NCBI GenBank assembly: GCA_002439605.1
Contig: DJOI01000063.1
Span: 1-36,399 of the forward strand
From: Candidatus Segatella mututuai
GTDB lineage: Bacteria; Bacteroidota; Bacteroidia; Bacteroidales; Bacteroidaceae
DNA length: 36,399 bases
Reading direction: 5' to 3'
Shown: in pieces, positions 1 to 8,044 of the stretch
Layout: each line of letters opens with the position of its first letter
Position numbering within the stretch: the stretch's first letter is position 1
The notes under the pieces: generated by a model
The model's input: only the letters and a program-made list of their open reading frames with translations
Told to the model about the DNA's origin: nothing
Databases searched by the model: none
Position numbers and translations under genes: made by a program

Positions 1-58
1 CGTCGATACCGCAGCCTCGCTGGATCAACTGAGGGAATGAAACGTTAGTCATAATCAT
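1..58 (-). CDS. IS110-type transposase, N-terminal fragment (cut by window edge)
   Basis: Read on the minus strand, the first 19 codons give MIMTNVSFPQLIQRGCGID and run off the window. The GCGID stretch near the N-terminus is typical of IS110/IS1111 transposases, where this Asp is the first acidic residue of the RuvC-like DEDD domain and is usually followed by VHK. The start could be the codon at 58 or the in-frame ATG at 52. Only about 100 bp separate it from the next gene, so the non-coding end of the element would be short, as in the IS1111 subgroup. The family call rests on five residues and their position, so it is likely but not certain. Confidence 0.6.
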   Translation of the reverse strand, partial: MIMTNVSFPQLIQRGCGID

Positions 59-78
59 GCAATGTTGGTTATACGCAA

Positions 79-86
79 CAAAGGTA
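79..86 (-). promoter_or_regulatory. Bacteroidota -7 element for the IS110-type gene
   Basis: The minus strand reads TACCTTTG, a match to the TAnnTTTG -7 consensus, about 20 nt before the transposase start. No clear TTTG -33 box is visible at the expected distance. Confidence 0.45.
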
Positions 87-160
87 GCATGTTATTCCCA
101 ATTTACATTCGCTTTGGCGTGATTTTTTATCTCATGGATATTTCATATTGCTATATTATT

Positions 161-493
161 TTATTGATAATCATAATCGGTGTCACAGCTATTACAATGA
201 AGCCACTTTACTTCCACTTGTATCAACTTTTTCCCAGTTCCCTCACAATACTGGCAGTCCCATTTTTCTTTATTAATAATAGTATATCCTCTTCCATCAC
301 AATGATAGCACTTTTCCTTTCCTGGTTTCGTAACAATTTTACTACGAACAACCAAAGTTCCGCCACAATTAGAGCATGCTCGACCTTGAACCTTCTCCAC
401 ATGACCATCCAAAACATTAGCATTTACACTTTGGTATGCAAAGAACATAAGCCCCAAAGCTACCATAAAAAATCCTTGCAAAAACTTTCTCAT
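161..493 (-). CDS. Small exported zinc-ribbon protein with four CxxC pairs (DnaJ-central-domain-like)
   Basis: This 110-residue protein begins with a signal peptide (hydrophobic residues 5-25, likely cut after VNA). The mature part carries four CxxC pairs at 40/43, 62/65, 80/83 and 100/103. The two middle pairs read CYHCDGRG and CQYCEGTG, the CxxCxGxG signature of the DnaJ cysteine-rich domain, which binds two zinc ions. There is no J domain. No lipobox is present, so the product is probably periplasmic. Similar short DnaJ-zinc-finger proteins are common in Prevotella, but their role is not known to me. The IS110-type gene lies just downstream on the same strand. Confidence 0.7.
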   Translation of the reverse strand: MRKFLQGFFMVALGLMFFAYQSVNANVLDGHVEKVQGRACSNCGGTLVVRSKIVTKPGKEKCYHCDGRGYTIINKEKWDCQYCEGTGKKLIQVEVKWLHCNSCDTDYDYQ

Positions 494-560
494 AGCAAAT
501 AAAGTGTTGCGCCTTACAGAACATCCCCAAATAGGCGATTAATAATTTTTCCTATAGATA

Positions 561-657
561 CTAAAAAAGACGTGGGAGTCTCTACTTCTCGTCCATCCCA
601 AGTCTCAGGCTCTCGCATTGCCTACACTCAAAGGATAGACAACACAGATAGCCCACG
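561..657 (-). ncRNA. Candidate structured small RNA ending in a U-tract
   Basis: On the minus strand CGTGGG (657-652) pairs with CCCACG (576-571), CTAT (651-648) with GTAG (585-582), GTCTATCC (640-633) with GGATGGAC (598-591), and AGGC (623-620) with GCCT (610-607). This makes one long interrupted hairpin. The last stem is followed directly by TCTTTTTT, like a Rho-independent end. Two pairs that are G-U on the minus strand would be A-C mismatches on the plus strand, so the transcript is probably minus-sense. The long bulged rod recalls 6S RNA and the Bacteroidales-1 motif, but I could not test this. It could also simply be the terminator of the weak ORF at 696-920. No consensus promoter is visible upstream. 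Confidence 0.45.
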
Positions 658-695
658 CCATGACGCATTATAACATAAACCTTGAATAACACATA

Positions 696-920
696 TCATT
701 GCTCTAAAAGCCACAACATGCCATTATTCGTCAGGATATAATACACCCTTCGTGGACGCTTCCAGTTGTCGCTCTCTTCTTGAGTGTAATCAAATTTGCG
801 AGATTTGAGACTCAAAGATAACGTTCCGTAACGTCCTTTACCAGTAAACAACCCACTCACCCATACAAAAGGGCTAACTGAGTCGATGGCAAATTTAAGA
901 ATTATTTCCATAACTTCCAA
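696..920 (-). CDS. Hypothetical 74-residue protein
   Basis: An open frame of 74 codons with possible starts at residues 1 and 4. It is basic in the middle, ends in a hydrophobic stretch (YYILTNNGMLWLLEQ), and has no recognisable domain. No TAnnTTTG promoter is visible upstream. It may be a small real gene whose transcript runs into the folded element at 561-657, or a chance frame in a gene-poor stretch. Confidence 0.3.
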   Translation of the reverse strand: MEVMEIILKFAIDSVSPFVWVSGLFTGKGRYGTLSLSLKSRKFDYTQEESDNWKRPRRVYYILTNNGMLWLLEQ

Positions 921-1008
921 ACTTTTAGCGAAAAAAGTGATAAGAAAAGGCTACTTTTTCTGAAAGAGTGCTATCTTTACACGTAGAACAATTAAAATCT
1001 GTGACATC

Positions 1009-1131
1009 ATGAAGCAACTCAACAAGAAATATAACGCAGAAGACAACTTGCTCGTCAAAGACCTGCGCTCCATCTCAAGGCACTTCTTTCGGAACAGTTT
1101 ATTGCATAACTATACATTTAGCACCTTTTAA
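1009..1131 (+). CDS. Possible 40-residue peptide or gene remnant
   Basis: ATG at 1009 opens a 40-codon frame beginning MKQLNKKYNAEDNLLVKDL and ending FSTF. A near-consensus -7 element (TATCTTTA) lies about 30 nt upstream. The charged, helical-looking sequence matches no family I know. It may be a truncated N-terminus left by a rearrangement. Confidence 0.2.
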   Translation: MKQLNKKYNAEDNLLVKDLRSISRHFFRNSLLHNYTFSTF

Positions 1132-1152
1132 AAGCCTTTTTCGCGAATAAAG

Positions 1153-1184
1153 TTTGCAATTTCCATTCATTATGCTTACCTTTG
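1153..1184 (+). promoter_or_regulatory. proA promoter
   Basis: TTTG at 1153-1156, then 20 nt, then TACCTTTG at 1177-1184: a full match to the Bacteroidota sigma-ABfr consensus, about 37 nt before the proA start. Confidence 0.7.
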
Positions 1185-1221
1185 TCATCATCTTATAACT
1201 AAAAGAAGAAAGGTATCGCAA

Positions 1222-2538
1222 ATGGAACTGAAAGCAACTTTCCAAAAGGTGAAGACGGCGAGCAAGACTTTGGGCTTGCTGACCAACGAACAGCGTAATG
1301 AAATTCTACAGGCGGTGGCTGATGCCATCATCACCGATACTCCTGCACTCCTCGAAGCAAACTCAGAAGACTTGGCTAAGATGGACAAGGCGAACCCGCT
1401 CTACGACCGACTGCAACTCACGGAGCAACGACTTCAAGATATCGCAGCGGATATGCGACACGTCAGCACCCTGCCCTCGCCCCTCGGAAGAATCTTGAAA
1501 GACAAGACCCTCGACAATGGTTTGCACCTGCAAAGAGTAAGCGTTCCTTTCGGAGTCATCGGCATGATTTACGAGTCACGCCCTAATGTGACCTACGATG
1601 TTTTCTCCCTCTGCTTCAAGAGTGGAAATGCGTGCGTACTGAAAGGAAGCAAGGACGCAACTGCCTCTAACATAGCGGGTGTTGAACTTATCCACAGGGT
1701 GTTGAAAACTTACGGAGTCAACCCTGATGTGGTTACTCTCCTACCTGCCACCCACGAGGCAACGGGCGAGATGCTGAATGCCGTGGGCTACATCGACCTT
1801 TGCATTCCTCGTGGAGGCAAAAAGCTCATCAACTTCGTGCGCGACACCGCCAAGGTTCCTGTCATCGAGACGGGTGCCGGCGTGGTACATTGCTACTTCG
1901 ACAAAGACGGCAATGTGGAGATGGGCAAGCGCATCATCACCAACGCCAAATGCAGAAGATGTAGCGTCTGCAACACGCTCGACACCCTCATCATACACGA
2001 ACAGCGTTTGAACGACCTTCCAACGCTATGCGAAGACCTTGCGAAGCGTGAGGTAAAAATCCATGCCGATGCCAAGGCTTACGAAGCTTTGAAGGGGCAC
2101 TATCCTGACACCTTATTACATAGAGCTGAGGAAAGTGAACAAAAGATGAGAGAAGACAACACGCTTACAGGGGATTGCAAATCCAACGATTCTGCCACCA
2201 AGAGCATTTGGTTTACAGAATGGATGAGCATGCAACTTGCCATCAAGACCGTGGCTTCAGTAGACGAGGCGCTCGACCATATCGCCACTTATGGCAGTGG
2301 ACATAGCGAGAGTATCGTATCTGATAATCCGAAAGCCCAGAAGAAGTTCGAAGCTTTGGTAGATGCCGCTTGCGTCTATGTCAACGCTCCTACCTGTTTC
2401 ACCGACGGCTCACAGTTCGGACTCGGAGCAGAGATTGGCATCAGCACACAAAAATTAGGAGCTCGCGGCCCAATGGCATTGGAGGAAATCACTACCTACA
2501 AGTGGTTGATTACAGGAAATGGACAGATTCGTAAGTAA
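1222..2538 (+). CDS. proA: Gamma-glutamyl phosphate reductase
   Basis: Catalyses NADPH-dependent reduction of gamma-glutamyl phosphate to glutamate 5-semialdehyde, the second step of proline synthesis, in the cytoplasm. Its 438 residues follow the ProA/aldehyde dehydrogenase pattern: GVIGMIYESRPNVT near 111, CIPRGGKKLI near 194, and a catalytic loop NAKCRRCSVCN with the nucleophile at Cys250. Two oddities: Cys247 replaces the Pro of the usual R-P-S/G-x-C-N loop, and residues about 301-329 form an acidic insertion (HRAEESEQKMRED and following) absent from the ProA proteins I recall. The C-terminal GPMALEEITTYKW is intact. It lies upstream of argF' on the same strand, 118 bp away. proB is not in the window. 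Confidence 0.95.
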   Translation: MELKATFQKVKTASKTLGLLTNEQRNEILQAVADAIITDTPALLEANSEDLAKMDKANPLYDRLQLTEQRLQDIAADMRHVSTLPSPLGRILKDKTLDNGLHLQRVSVPFGVIGMIYESRPNVTYDVFSLCFKSGNACVLKGSKDATASNIAGVELIHRVLKTYGVNPDVVTLLPATHEATGEMLNAVGYIDLCIPRGGKKLINFVRDTAKVPVIETGAGVVHCYFDKDGNVEMGKRIITNAKCRRCSVCNTLDTLIIHEQRLNDLPTLCEDLAKREVKIHADAKAYEALKGHYPDTLLHRAEESEQKMREDNTLTGDCKSNDSATKSIWFTEWMSMQLAIKTVASVDEALDHIATYGSGHSESIVSDNPKAQKKFEALVDAACVYVNAPTCFTDGSQFGLGAEIGISTQKLGARGPMALEEITTYKWLITGNGQIRK

Positions 2539-2566
2539 GTGAAGAACGAAGAGTGAAGAGTGAAGA
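2539..2566 (+). repeat. Heptad tandem repeat (GTGAAGA x4)
   Basis: Four contiguous 7-mers directly after the proA stop: GTGAAGA, ACGAAGA, GTGAAGA, GTGAAGA. An inverted near-copy lies at 8110-8137, also at the end of a gene. Confidence 0.8.
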
Positions 2567-2592
2567 ATCCAATAGCCTCGATTGCGATTGTC

Positions 2593-2627
2593 TTAACTCT
2601 TTTAACTCCTTAACTTCTTTAACTCCT
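2593..2627 (+). repeat. TTAACTCCT-type short tandem repeat
   Basis: Four imperfect 8-9-mers starting at 2593, 2602, 2610 and 2619 (TTAACTCTT, TTAACTCC, TTAACTTCT, TTAACTCCT), in the spacer just before argF'. I see no hairpin or promoter made by it. Confidence 0.6.
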
Positions 2628-2656
2628 CAATATAATAATATAAAAAATACATAACA

Positions 2657-3619
2657 ATGAAGACATTCTTTAATGTGGAAGACCTTGGCGACTTGAAAGC
2701 TGCGCTCGCCGAGGCACAGGAAGTGAAAGCAAACCGTTTCGGTTATCAAGAGTTGGGCAAGAACAAAACCTTGCTGATGATATTCTTCAACAATAGTCTT
2801 CGTACTCGACTCAGCACCCAGAAGGCTGCCATGAACCTGGGTATGAACGTCATCGTGCTCGACGTGAACGCTGGTGCATGGAAGTTGGAGACAGAGCGCG
2901 GTGTCATCATGGATGGCGACAAGAGCGAGCACCTCTTGGAGGCCATCCCTGTGATGGGAAGTTTCTGCGACCTCATCGGCGTGCGTAGCTTCGCAGGCTT
3001 GAAAGACCGTGACTACGACTATGCCGAGACCATCGTCAACCAATTCGTAAAATACAGCGGTCGCCCTGTGTTCGCCATGGAAACTGCTACCGTTCACCCT
3101 CTCCAGGCATTCGCCGACCTCATCACCATCGAGGAGCACAAGAAGGTGGCTCGTCCTAAGGTAGTCCTCTCATGGGCTCCTCATTGCCGCGCCTTGCCTC
3201 AGGCAGTGCCTAACTCATTCGCACAGTGGATGAACGCAGCCGATGTTGACTTCGTGGTAACTCACCCAGAAGGCTACGAACTTGACCCTAAGTTCGTAGG
3301 CAACGCCAAGGTGGAGTACAATCAGAAGAAGGCACTCGAAGGGGCTGACTTCGTATATGCCAAGAACTGGAGTTGCCCTGGTGTGAAAGACCCAGCGCAA
3401 TACGGACAGATATTGAGCAAGGACATGAGCTGGACCATTGACGAGGAACACATGAGTTGGACCAACAATGGTTGCTTCATGCACTGTCTGCCAGTTCGCC
3501 GTGGCTTGATCGTTACCGATGATGTCATCGAGAGCAAGAACAGTTTGGTTATTCCAGAGGCAGCCAACCGTGAAATTTCAGCCGAGGTAGTCATCAAGCG
3601 CATGTTGGAATCATTGTAA
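2657..3619 (+). CDS. argF': N-succinylornithine carbamoyltransferase (Bacteroidota ArgF' type)
   Basis: Transfers the carbamoyl group from carbamoyl phosphate to N2-acylated ornithine in arginine synthesis. The 320 residues match the Bacteroides fragilis succinylornithine transcarbamylase closely along their length as I recall it. The carbamoyl-phosphate loop is SLRTR (47-51), and the C-terminal HCLPVRR motif is present. Residue 90, in the DGDKSEH loop, is Ser. As I recall, B. fragilis has Pro here and acetyl-specific Xanthomonas enzymes have Glu at the matching place, and small residues favour N-succinylornithine; so succinyl specificity is inferred. No promoter was found in the proA-argF' spacer, so the two may be cotranscribed. 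Confidence 0.92.
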   Translation: MKTFFNVEDLGDLKAALAEAQEVKANRFGYQELGKNKTLLMIFFNNSLRTRLSTQKAAMNLGMNVIVLDVNAGAWKLETERGVIMDGDKSEHLLEAIPVMGSFCDLIGVRSFAGLKDRDYDYAETIVNQFVKYSGRPVFAMETATVHPLQAFADLITIEEHKKVARPKVVLSWAPHCRALPQAVPNSFAQWMNAADVDFVVTHPEGYELDPKFVGNAKVEYNQKKALEGADFVYAKNWSCPGVKDPAQYGQILSKDMSWTIDEEHMSWTNNGCFMHCLPVRRGLIVTDDVIESKNSLVIPEAANREISAEVVIKRMLESL

Positions 3620-3687
3620 GCATCCTCAGAAGTAGGTATTATGACATAAAAAGTCCATCTTGTTTTCTCTTTTCTTTTTTTTTGCAT

Positions 3688-3695
3688 TATCTTTG
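3688..3695 (+). promoter_or_regulatory. -7 element upstream of the Rid-like gene
   Basis: TATCTTTG in a T-rich tract, 43 nt before the ATG at 3738. Its position argues against the upstream in-frame ATGs at 3660 and 3708 as starts, because the first lies before and the second only just after the promoter. Confidence 0.6.
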
Positions 3696-3737
3696 CAAAA
3701 AGTTTGCATGATCTTACATCATAAAAGAAAGAACAAG

Positions 3738-4793
3738 ATGGACAATTATATAATCTTATCAGCAGAGAAAAAAGGCTCTTTCCGCGAGCGTCTCTGCTTT
3801 CTATATCTCAAGCTTAGAAACCATCTCGACTTGGAGGAGCTAAGCCATCATCGCACCCTGCAGTATTGCAAGGTGTTTCTCAGCGACTCCCAGAATCAGA
3901 TAAAAGACCTTGAGAATTCTCAGCTCTATCGGGAAGTTCTTTCTCATACAGCATGCAGCATTGTGGAGCAAGCACCTTTGGATGGTAGCAAGATTGCCTT
4001 ATTAGCGAAGACATCCGACAGCACTGCCCCATTCATCTTTCAGAGTCTACGACTCACTGAAGAGGAAGCCCGAGGGCTCGACTCTTATCAACAGACCTCC
4101 CTGCTCTTTGAGAAATATCTCGACTCCATAAAAGGAAAAGACCTGACCATGGAGCGAAATCTTGTACGCACATGGATTTACGTAACCCATATTGATGTCA
4201 ACTATCAGGGAGTAGTGGAAGCTCGCAATGACATCTTCCGTCAGCATGGTCTTACAGCCGACACGCATTATATTGCCAGTACTGGCATCGGAGGAGCAAC
4301 ATCTGTAAGACATGCTTCGGTAGCTATCGATTTCCTAACCTATCCCGACATCAAGGAGGAAGACAAGAAATACCTTCAGGCTCTCGACCACCTGAATCCT
4401 ACCCATGAGTATGGGGTTGCCTTCGAAAGAGGAACCCGCCTCACCCTTCCAGACTATCCACATGCACCAGAAGCCAAGGAGTCATACAAACATCAGTACT
4501 TCATCTCGGGCACCGCAAGCATCGACAAAAAAGGAGAAGTAGTTTACAAGGGTGACGTGCTGAGGCAGACGGGCAGGCTCTTGGAGAACATAGGAGCCTT
4601 GCTGAAAGATGGCGAAGCCACTATGCGCGACATCAAATACTTTATCATCTACCTGCGCGACATCTCCGACTACGACAGTGTAGAGGCTTTGATGCGACAG
4701 TTGTACCCACAAATACCCCACATCATCGTGGAGGCAAGAGTATGCCGACCGGGATGGCTGATAGAAATGGAGTGCATTGCCGAAAAAACATGA
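3738..4793 (+). CDS. Two-domain Rid (YjgF/UK114)-like protein, possibly chorismatase-like
   Basis: A 351-residue cytoplasmic protein with no signal peptide. The second half has the Rid-family pattern: a hydrophobic FISGTASIDKKGEVVYKGD strand pair, then a helix, then VEALMRQLYP and a C-terminal arginine region (VEARVCRPGWLIEMECIA). The first half contains RTWIYVTHID and TGIGGAT, which together with the length recall FkbO/Hyg5-type chorismatases, enzymes that hydrolyse chorismate on a YjgF-like fold. The single-domain Rid deaminases are only about 130 residues. The start at 3738 is chosen because of the promoter just upstream. The substrate is unknown. The gene precedes module A but has separate promoters on both sides. 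Confidence 0.65.
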   Translation: MDNYIILSAEKKGSFRERLCFLYLKLRNHLDLEELSHHRTLQYCKVFLSDSQNQIKDLENSQLYREVLSHTACSIVEQAPLDGSKIALLAKTSDSTAPFIFQSLRLTEEEARGLDSYQQTSLLFEKYLDSIKGKDLTMERNLVRTWIYVTHIDVNYQGVVEARNDIFRQHGLTADTHYIASTGIGGATSVRHASVAIDFLTYPDIKEEDKKYLQALDHLNPTHEYGVAFERGTRLTLPDYPHAPEAKESYKHQYFISGTASIDKKGEVVYKGDVLRQTGRLLENIGALLKDGEATMRDIKYFIIYLRDISDYDSVEALMRQLYPQIPHIIVEARVCRPGWLIEMECIAEKT

Positions 4794-4802
4794 GATTATT
4801 CG

Positions 4803-4832
4803 TTTGTTTCTTGATTATTTTGTGTACTTTTG
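4803..4832 (+). promoter_or_regulatory. Promoter of module A
   Basis: TTTG at 4803-4806, 18 nt, then TACTTTTG at 4825-4832, about 31 nt before the ATG at 4864. It supports that start over the upstream in-frame ATG at 4777, which lies inside the previous gene. Confidence 0.65.
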
Positions 4833-4863
4833 CAAGAGTAACAAAATAAACAAGGAAAAGACG

Positions 4864-6498
4864 ATGAACAGTCCTAAAGAACTATTAACCAGATTTGGAT
4901 CCTGTACCCTTCTCCTGCTCTGGGCAATGGCATGGTTTGCCTTCTTTCAGGGGTGGTATCACTATCATTTCTTCTATCAAGAGCAGAACCAGTTGTTTCT
5001 GAATTCATGGAGTTATCTCTGCACTTATTTCAACAAGCCAGCCTGGCTTGCCTGCATGTTGGGTGATTGCCTCACCCAGTTCTATTACTACCTGTATGCT
5101 GGTCCATCCATCCTCTGTGCTACTTTATTCATGTTAGGCATCATCTGCAAACAGGCGGCGCGCGCAGCCGGCATCTCCAAGCAATGGATAGCCACAGCCT
5201 TTGCCATGACCGTGATGACCATAGAGGCTATCTTCTGTTTCCATTACAACTACCGCCTGTCAAGTCTGCTGGCTGTCATTGGCGGCGCCACCGCATTCTG
5301 GCTAAGCACTCTGCTCATCCGTCGCATCAACAAGCATTTCCAATGGCTTTCTGCCATCATGATATTCCTCACAACCACTCTCACGTTCTGGTTGTTTGGA
5401 TGCGGCATCTGGATGTATTCCCTCCTCATTGTCATGGGATGGTTGATTCACACCAAAGAAGCCAACAACTATCTACATCTTGGCATCCTGGCCTTCACCC
5501 TGCTTCTTATTTCCCTCGGCAAGAGAGTATATTTTCTACCTTTTGACTCGCTGTACAGTTATCCCGGCATCGGAAAACTCGGCATGCCACAAATGGACCT
5601 TGAGAAAACATTTGCCGTAGACGACGAATACTATTTTGGCAACTACGGGAAACTGACAAAAATGGTAGAAGCAGATCCTAAACCCAACCTATACATGAAG
5701 TTCTACTACAATCTGGTGATGGCACAGCAAGGAAAGTTGCCCGACAAACTTCTCGCCTTCAGCAATAACTATTTAGGTACATTTGAGAAAATCGGTCCAA
5801 GCACCCCTACCCTCACCATCAAGACTATCAACGAACTGTATTGGATATTGGGCGACATGACCTTTGCCGAACGTGCCACCATATTGGGAGCCGTCAACTC
5901 GCCCAACAACCGCAACATACGCATGATGAAAAGGCTGGCAGAAATAAACATCGTCAGTGGTGAATGGAATGCAGCCCGAAAATACCTGCGCATCTTGCAA
6001 AAGACATTCGTATGGCGCACATGGGCAGAGAATCTCATGACAGCCATCGACCATCCCGAAGGCGAATACCAAGGACTACTGAAGGCGTATCAGGAGAAAG
6101 CCAACCTCACCAACCTGACCGATACCATCAGGCTGAGCGACAACACTTACACCATCATGCAGGAACTGTTGGAGAGTAATTGCGAGAACCATATTGCCCT
6201 CGACTATCTGTTGTGCAGCAGCCTTCTGCTCAAGGATATGGATACCTTCAAAAGAGATTACGACCGTTTCTGCTATCGCATGGAGAATCCTCCCTATCAG
6301 ACAAAGCTATATCAGGAAGCCCTCATGATTTATCTTGCAGGCACCCATGCACCGCAGACAGAATGGACAAAATACATCCATCGAACAGACCTGCTCGAAC
6401 GCTTCCTGCAATACAACAAACAAAGAGGAAATGCTACTTTTGCCGACACCTACTGGTACTACTTCGACAATGCAGAGGCTCCAAAACTCACAAAATAA
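4864..6498 (+). CDS. DUF6057-like polytopic membrane protein, copy A
   Basis: 544 residues from the ATG at 4864. The first half holds about nine hydrophobic segments, and the second half is soluble and helical, with a TPR-like look. After the first membrane segment comes FFYQEQNQLFL and then GDCLTQFYYYLY; both are shared with copies B (9708-11534) and C (14777-16351), which read CYQEQYQMFL/CYQEQNQLFL and SEFLVQFYYMP/SEFLVQFYFYP. A polar, probably periplasmic first loop kept in all copies suggests a functional site. I recognise the family as DUF6057 from memory; the function is unknown. It sits 6 bp before the haem-motif lipoprotein of module A, so the two are surely cotranscribed. The soluble half is probably on the same side as its lipoprotein partner, but topology is not proven. 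Confidence 0.75.
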   Translation: MNSPKELLTRFGSCTLLLLWAMAWFAFFQGWYHYHFFYQEQNQLFLNSWSYLCTYFNKPAWLACMLGDCLTQFYYYLYAGPSILCATLFMLGIICKQAARAAGISKQWIATAFAMTVMTIEAIFCFHYNYRLSSLLAVIGGATAFWLSTLLIRRINKHFQWLSAIMIFLTTTLTFWLFGCGIWMYSLLIVMGWLIHTKEANNYLHLGILAFTLLLISLGKRVYFLPFDSLYSYPGIGKLGMPQMDLEKTFAVDDEYYFGNYGKLTKMVEADPKPNLYMKFYYNLVMAQQGKLPDKLLAFSNNYLGTFEKIGPSTPTLTIKTINELYWILGDMTFAERATILGAVNSPNNRNIRMMKRLAEINIVSGEWNAARKYLRILQKTFVWRTWAENLMTAIDHPEGEYQGLLKAYQEKANLTNLTDTIRLSDNTYTIMQELLESNCENHIALDYLLCSSLLLKDMDTFKRDYDRFCYRMENPPYQTKLYQEALMIYLAGTHAPQTEWTKYIHRTDLLERFLQYNKQRGNATFADTYWYYFDNAEAPKLTK

Positions 6499-6504
6499 GA
6501 CATC

Positions 6505-8007
6505 ATGAACAAATTATTCCATCTCATATACAACACCCTTCTGACGGGTGCCATAACATCATCACTGCTTTTAGCTTCCTGCAGCGTAACCCACGAGAAT
6601 GCCCGACAAGCAGACAGGCTTCCAGCCATCTATCCTGACTATACCGACATCACAATACCTGTCAACATAGCACCACTCAATTTCTTGGTTCGCGACAGGA
6701 ATGTGGCACATGTAGAAGTCATCGCCTCCTATGAGGATGGAACTTCTTCTCCGGTTGAACTACAAGAAAGAAATATCTCCGCCACATCAAACGACAACTG
6801 CATACAGTTTGACATGGATGAGTGGAAAGACTTTCTACAGAAAGCATCGGGCAAGAAAGTAAACGTACAGGTATATACAAGCGACAAAGACAAGAACTGG
6901 ACTGCATACCGACCTTTCTCATGGGCCATTACTTCCGACAGCATAGATCCATATCTCACCTATCGCCTGATAGAGCCCGACTATGAAGTTTGGAACAAAC
7001 TACAAATCAAGCAGCGGTGCATTGAGAACTGGGACGAGAAGATACTCGCCGACCACAACCTGCAAGAGAACCGCTGCATGAACTGTCACGCCTTAGGCAA
7101 CCAAGACCCGAACCTGAGCATGGTATATATAAGAGGTGAGAACGGAGGTGCCATCCTCAACCGCAACGGCAAGTTGCGCAAACTCAACATCAAGACAGAC
7201 GACATGATATCATCGAGCGTATATTATGGTTTCAGCCCATCGGGCAAGTACATCACCTTCTCCACCAACATCATCATCCCTGCTTTCCATGCCAATCCCG
7301 ACAAACGTCTGGAAGTATATGACACGAAGAGCGATGTATACGTGGCTGACCTCGACAACAACCATATCATTTCCTCGCCATTGACAAGCGACAGCACCCA
7401 ACTGGAGACATTCCCCACTTTCTCGCCCGACGGCAAATATATCTACTATTGTGTAGCCGACCGAAAAGGATTGCAAACGGAGAACCTGAAAGGATTGCAT
7501 TATAACCTCGTTAGGATGCCATTCGAAGAAAAGACGGGAACGTTCGGCACAAAGGTAGACACCCTCTACAAGGCACGTTCCGTTTGCCATCCCAAGATTA
7601 GTCCCAATGGCAAGTATTGCCTATTCACCGTTGCCGACTATGGCACATTTCCGATTTGGCATCCGGAGGCAGACCTCTGCATGTTAGACCTACAGACGGG
7701 CAAGGTGGACAGCCTCAGCATTGTGAACAGTAAGAAGAGCGACACTTATCACAGTTGGTCGCATACGAGCCGCTGGTTTGTCTTCGCCAGCAAGCGCGAC
7801 GATGGGCTCTACGGTAAGCCCTACTTTTGCTACATCGACCGACAAGGCAAGGCCCACAAGCCTTTCGTGTTGCCACAGAAGAGTCCTACGTTCTATGACA
7901 ACTGCCTGAAGAGTTTCAATATCCCAGAACTGAGCCGTGGCGCCGTACCCTTCGATGCCATCGACATCGAGAATGTGATGAAGCAACCAGCGGAGAAATT
8001 CAAATAA
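6505..8007 (+). CDS. Haem-motif (CxxCH) PD40/TolB-like lipoprotein, copy A
   Basis: 500 residues. A lipoprotein signal ends at LLASC (Cys26). A conserved block IYPDYTDITIPVNIAPLNF follows. A single CMNCH haem-c motif lies at 191-195, and after it comes a propeller with PD40-type strands (FSPSGKYITFST near 245, FSPDGKYIYYC near 308, ISPNGKYCLFTV near 365). The C-terminal part reads HTSRWFVFASKRDDGLYGK. Copies B and C have the same order. One CxxCH normally means covalent haem attached in the periplasm by a cytochrome c maturation system; whether haem is bound here is inference. It probably faces the periplasm or cell surface, anchored by lipid. It ends before the bidirectional terminator at 8045. 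Confidence 0.78.
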   Translation: MNKLFHLIYNTLLTGAITSSLLLASCSVTHENARQADRLPAIYPDYTDITIPVNIAPLNFLVRDRNVAHVEVIASYEDGTSSPVELQERNISATSNDNCIQFDMDEWKDFLQKASGKKVNVQVYTSDKDKNWTAYRPFSWAITSDSIDPYLTYRLIEPDYEVWNKLQIKQRCIENWDEKILADHNLQENRCMNCHALGNQDPNLSMVYIRGENGGAILNRNGKLRKLNIKTDDMISSSVYYGFSPSGKYITFSTNIIIPAFHANPDKRLEVYDTKSDVYVADLDNNHIISSPLTSDSTQLETFPTFSPDGKYIYYCVADRKGLQTENLKGLHYNLVRMPFEEKTGTFGTKVDTLYKARSVCHPKISPNGKYCLFTVADYGTFPIWHPEADLCMLDLQTGKVDSLSIVNSKKSDTYHSWSHTSRWFVFASKRDDGLYGKPYFCYIDRQGKAHKPFVLPQKSPTFYDNCLKSFNIPELSRGAVPFDAIDIENVMKQPAEKFK

Positions 8008-8044
8008 TATGTATCAAATCCACCAAATATCTCATAAAACCAAG

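Larger units (their letters stand above)
921..1221. other. Gene-poor stretch before proA
   Basis: About 300 bp with no gene I can defend. It holds the proA promoter at its right end and a 40-codon plus-strand frame (1009-1131) listed separately. Confidence 0.5.

Noticed and set aside
62..502. 146-codon plus-strand frame opposite the zinc-ribbon gene
   Set aside because: The minus strand has a signal peptide and four CxxC pairs; the plus frame has only low-complexity hydrophobic sequence.
561..657. SRP (4.5S) RNA
   Set aside because: The conserved GGAAGGAAGCAG-type apical region of bacterial SRP RNA is absent.
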